Shown: in pieces, positions 6,584-8,040 of the stretch | How the letters are laid out: each line of letters starts with the position of its first letter | How positions within the stretch are numbered: the stretch's first letter is position 1 | Origin: JBCBXA01 sp039816825 | GTDB taxonomy: Bacteria > Pseudomonadota > Alphaproteobacteria > Rhizobiales > Rhizobiaceae | Assembly (NCBI GenBank): GCA_039816825.1 | Contig: JBCBXA010000120.1 | Coordinates: 1 to 8,040 of the forward strand | Direction of reading: 5' to 3' | DNA length: 8,040 nucleotides | Made by a program: the position numbers and the translations under genes | Notes under the pieces: model-generated | Database searches by the model: none | What the model was told of the DNA's origin: nothing | What the model saw: the letters and a program-made list of their open reading frames with translations, nothing else

Positions 6584-6660
6584 TGGTCGGGGCGGTAGGA
6601 TTCGAACCTACGATCTCTCGGTCCCAAACCGAGCGCTTTACCAGACTAAGCCACGCCCCG
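6584..6660 (-). tRNA. tRNA-Pro(TGG)
   Basis: The minus strand gives a full cloverleaf. The acceptor CGGGGCG/CGCCCCG is fully paired, with discriminator A and an encoded CCA at 6584-6586. The anticodon arm is CTCGG-TTTGGGA-CCGAG, with anticodon TGG at 6624-6626 (read as CCA on +). The T arm is GTAGG-TTCGAAT-CCTAC. It lies convergent to the DUF192 gene and divergent from the complex I gene. No structural anomaly is seen. Confidence 0.97.
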
Positions 6661-6757
6661 AGCGCCGCGCGAACCTTCCGGTTCGTATCTGACCGGCGCT
6701 CATTACATCGAAGAATCCATCTTGCCTAGAGGGGTTTTTTGAACCAGTTGAGAGAAG

Positions 6758-7111
6758 TTGAAATTTGTTGGCTTTTGCAGCCCTGACCAGCCGCCGGAAG
6801 ACACCTATGCTACCAAAATCTATTCTCCCACCCGCTCCGCCATGCAATCGGGCAAAGGCAAGACCGGCTCTTGGGTGCTGGAGTATGAACGCGAGAGTGC
6901 GCGGCGAATCGAGCCCCTGATGGGCTATACGTCTTCAAGCGATATGCGCAGCCAGTTGCGCCTGACCTTCGACACCCGAGAAGATGCCGTTGCTTACGCT
7001 GAGCGCGAAGGCATTCCGTACACGGTGTCAGAGCCCAAACAGCCAAAGCGAGCCAAGGTCAGCTATGCCGAGAACTTCTCCGCGGACCGCCGGGTTCCCT
7101 GGACGCATTAA
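6758..7111 (+). CDS. NADH:ubiquinone oxidoreductase accessory subunit, NDUFS4 family (ETC complex I subunit)
   Basis: Accessory subunit of respiratory complex I, related to mitochondrial NDUFS4 (18 kDa subunit), which stabilises the NADH-binding module on the cytoplasmic side of the membrane. The conserved part runs from residue 20 to the end: KIYSPTRSAMQSG, then WVLEYE, PLMGYTSS, FDTREDAVAYAEREGI, and the characteristic terminal PWTH. The start is a problem. The only in-frame initiation codon before the conserved region is TTG at 6758, just after an in-frame TGA at 6749-6751, giving 117 aa with about 17 extra N-terminal residues beyond what I recall for the family. An ATG at 6807-6809 with GGAAG six bases upstream sits exactly where family members begin, but it is one base out of frame; inserting one G would give MATKIYSP. 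The gene may therefore use TTG or carry a single-base lesion. It is apparently monocistronic, divergent from tRNA-Pro. Confidence 0.88.
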   Translation: MKFVGFCSPDQPPEDTYATKIYSPTRSAMQSGKGKTGSWVLEYERESARRIEPLMGYTSSSDMRSQLRLTFDTREDAVAYAEREGIPYTVSEPKQPKRAKVSYAENFSADRRVPWTH

Positions 7112-7177
7112 CAGACGCTACGGGCTGATCATCAAGCCTTGAAGAAAAGTCCAGCTTGGGCCAAACCCCAATTGCGC

Positions 7178-7254
7178 GGTCCCGTAGCTCAGTTGGATAG
7201 AGCAGATGACTTCTAATCTTCAGGTCGGGGGTTCGAATCCTCCCGGGATCGCCA
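7178..7254 (+). tRNA. tRNA-Arg(TCT), probable integration site
   Basis: The cloverleaf has acceptor GGTCCCG with CGGGATC (one G-U pair), D stem GCTC/GAGC, anticodon loop CTTCTAA with TCT at 7212-7214, T arm GGGGG-TTCGAAT-CCTCC (one G-U pair), discriminator G and an encoded CCA at 7252-7254. It decodes AGA/AGG. The anticodon stem GATGA/TCTTC contains a U-U mismatch (position 29 at 7207 against 41 at 7219), which is unusual. An integrase remnant lies just downstream pointing towards it, a common arrangement when a tRNA gene is the attachment site. In that case the 3' half may derive from the element. Confidence 0.93.
7210..7254 (+). other. candidate attachment-site end (attL) in the 3' half of tRNA-Arg
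   Basis: Tyrosine recombinases that use tRNA genes commonly cross over in the anticodon or T loop and restore the 3' part of the gene from the element. Here an integrase remnant follows within 81 bases, and the stem mismatch falls between the 5' and 3' halves. The matching copy (attR) would lie outside the window, so the limits are inferred. Confidence 0.4.
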
Positions 7255-7305
7255 TTTACCAATAAAAACAATAACTTACGGTAGGCATAAATTCCTAGAA
7301 GCCGT

Positions 7306-7335
7306 GGTTTACAGCAATTTTGCGCGGTTTACAGC
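7306..7335. repeat. pair of 10-base direct repeats, possible integrase arm sites
   Basis: GGTTTACAGC occurs at 7306-7315 and again at 7326-7335, exactly 20 bases apart (about two helical turns), between the tRNA-Arg and the integrase stop, the second copy touching the stop codon. Direct repeats here fit arm-type binding sites of a tyrosine recombinase, but only two copies are seen and binding is inferred. Confidence 0.5.
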
Positions 7336-8040
7336 TATGTTCCTGCTTTATCCCGACTCAACCTAGAAAGCGTCTCTCGCATCACGCGCTCGCGCCGGAC
7401 GTACTTGTTGATGATCTTCTCCACGCTGTCTTTGTTCCAAGCCATGAAGTCAGCGATCTCTTTGTCGTCAAAACCGGCGTAGGCGTAGTGCGTCGCAGCC
7501 GTGCCGCGCAGATCGTAGAACCGCTTGGTCTCTAGATCATCGATCCACTTGCGCCTGCGTGCCGCCTCCACTGGGTCGCTGGGAAGCTCCTCGGCACGCA
7601 ACCTAGCAATCATGCTCCGACGGGCGCGCTGGAAGTTGGAAGAGAAGCCATCCGGCGTGAACGGTTTGCCGCGGCTGTTGATGATAATAGCAGCCGGCTC
7701 GTAGCGCCGCTCGGCCCGTCGTGCCGCAAACCAGTCCAGTTCCGCCCGAATCTCTTTGGTGATTGGGATGAGCGCCACAACGCCACGCTTGGAGGTTTTC
7801 CACTCCAACCAAGCGCCTTTGTCGGCTGACGGCGGGATCACGAACAGATCACGCGGACGCAGCCCGGTATAGCGAGCAAGCCGTGTTGCGCGTACGCTGT
7901 ACTCATTGGGCATGTCCTTGCAGAGCTCAGCAAGCTCATCATCAAACCAAATGACGTCTGAATGGTCTGCTGAGTGCAGGTGTCCTTCCCCCCTAGAACT
8001 GGGCCATTACATTGGCGGCGAGAGGGGGATTTGGCATGGC
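7335..8040 (-). pseudogene. tyrosine recombinase/phage-type integrase, disrupted in its N-terminal half
   Basis: The minus-strand frame ending at 7335 encodes a nearly complete catalytic domain of a site-specific tyrosine recombinase. Counting from the ATG at 7911-7913: Arg19 in TGLRPRDL, Lys39 in WKTSKRG, Tyr133 and Arg136 in FYDLRGTAAT (Tyr where the first His is usual), Trp159 in MAWN at the second His/Trp position, and the nucleophile Tyr171 in NKYVRR. Homology seems to continue upstream of that ATG (HSADHSDVIWFDDELAEL is typical of the region before the Arg box). However, the frame meets TAA at 8007-8009 with no ATG, GTG or TTG between. The adjacent minus-strand frame, which shows a possible NPPLAANV segment near the window edge, stops at TAG 7993-7995. 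So the core-binding domain is not joined in frame. I read this as a frameshifted or deleted gene; a truncated 192-aa product from 7913 would probably be inactive. It faces tRNA-Arg, as expected for a tRNA-targeting element. Confidence 0.65.

Noticed and set aside
6468..6692. Plus-strand frame containing GGRIRTYDLSVPNRALYQT, and the overlapping minus-strand frame at 6638-6847
   Set aside because: Both are translations through tRNA-Pro or its antisense and flanks; no family motif.
7156..7171. TTGGG-CCAAAC-CCCAA inverted repeat between the complex I gene and tRNA-Arg
   Set aside because: Five-base arms without a T-run; may be chance and does not qualify as a terminator.
7059..7271. Minus-strand frame reading GRIRTPDLKIRSHLLYPTEL
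   Set aside because: This is the antisense of tRNA-Arg, a well-known spurious peptide pattern in databases, not a gene.
1..8040. CRISPR array, insertion sequence with inverted ends, or toxin-antitoxin pair
   Set aside because: No regularly spaced repeats, no transposase motifs and no small paired genes were seen on either strand.

Overview
The window looks like chromosomal DNA from an alphaproteobacterium. The base composition is moderately GC-rich. It carries Kdo biosynthesis genes (so a Gram-negative outer membrane), a two-domain cold-shock protein of alphaproteobacterial type, and an accessory complex I subunit (NDUFS4 family) that is typical of alphaproteobacteria and mitochondria. Possible CtrA half-sites (TTAACCAT) would fit a stalked or budding lineage such as Maricaulales/Hyphomonadales or Caulobacterales. 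That placement is inference from gene content only.

Left block (1-3580, + strand): a tightly packed run made of a large MscS-type mechanosensitive channel (its 5' end lies outside the window), then kdsB three bases later, then kdsA after a short gap. KdsA makes Kdo-8-phosphate and KdsB activates Kdo as CMP-Kdo for lipid A/LPS assembly, so this is an envelope operon.

Middle block (3637-5402): a tRNA-Glu(TTC) and a large lipoprotein with a C-terminal M15/YcbK-type metallopeptidase domain, both on the - strand. A nested-hairpin terminator lies between them. A 400-base divergent intergenic region separates the lipoprotein gene from the next block; it holds a candidate promoter, several hairpins and possible CtrA half-sites.

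Right block (5403-7254): the two-domain cold-shock protein and an exported DUF192 protein lie in tandem on the + strand. A tRNA-Pro(TGG) follows on the - strand, then an NDUFS4-like complex I subunit whose start codon is problematic, then a tRNA-Arg(TCT).

Far right (7255-8040): an AT-richer tail with a pair of 10-base direct repeats and a tyrosine-recombinase gene pointing back at the tRNA-Arg. The integrase frame is closed by stops before a full N-terminal domain could be encoded. This is the edge of an integrated element that appears to use the tRNA-Arg as its attachment site; its far end lies outside the window.

Most of the window is housekeeping. I did not find a clearly new multi-gene system. 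The best leads are the probable single-base start-site lesion in the complex I gene, the mismatched tRNA-Arg at the element boundary, the decayed integrase, and the unusual residues in KdsB.
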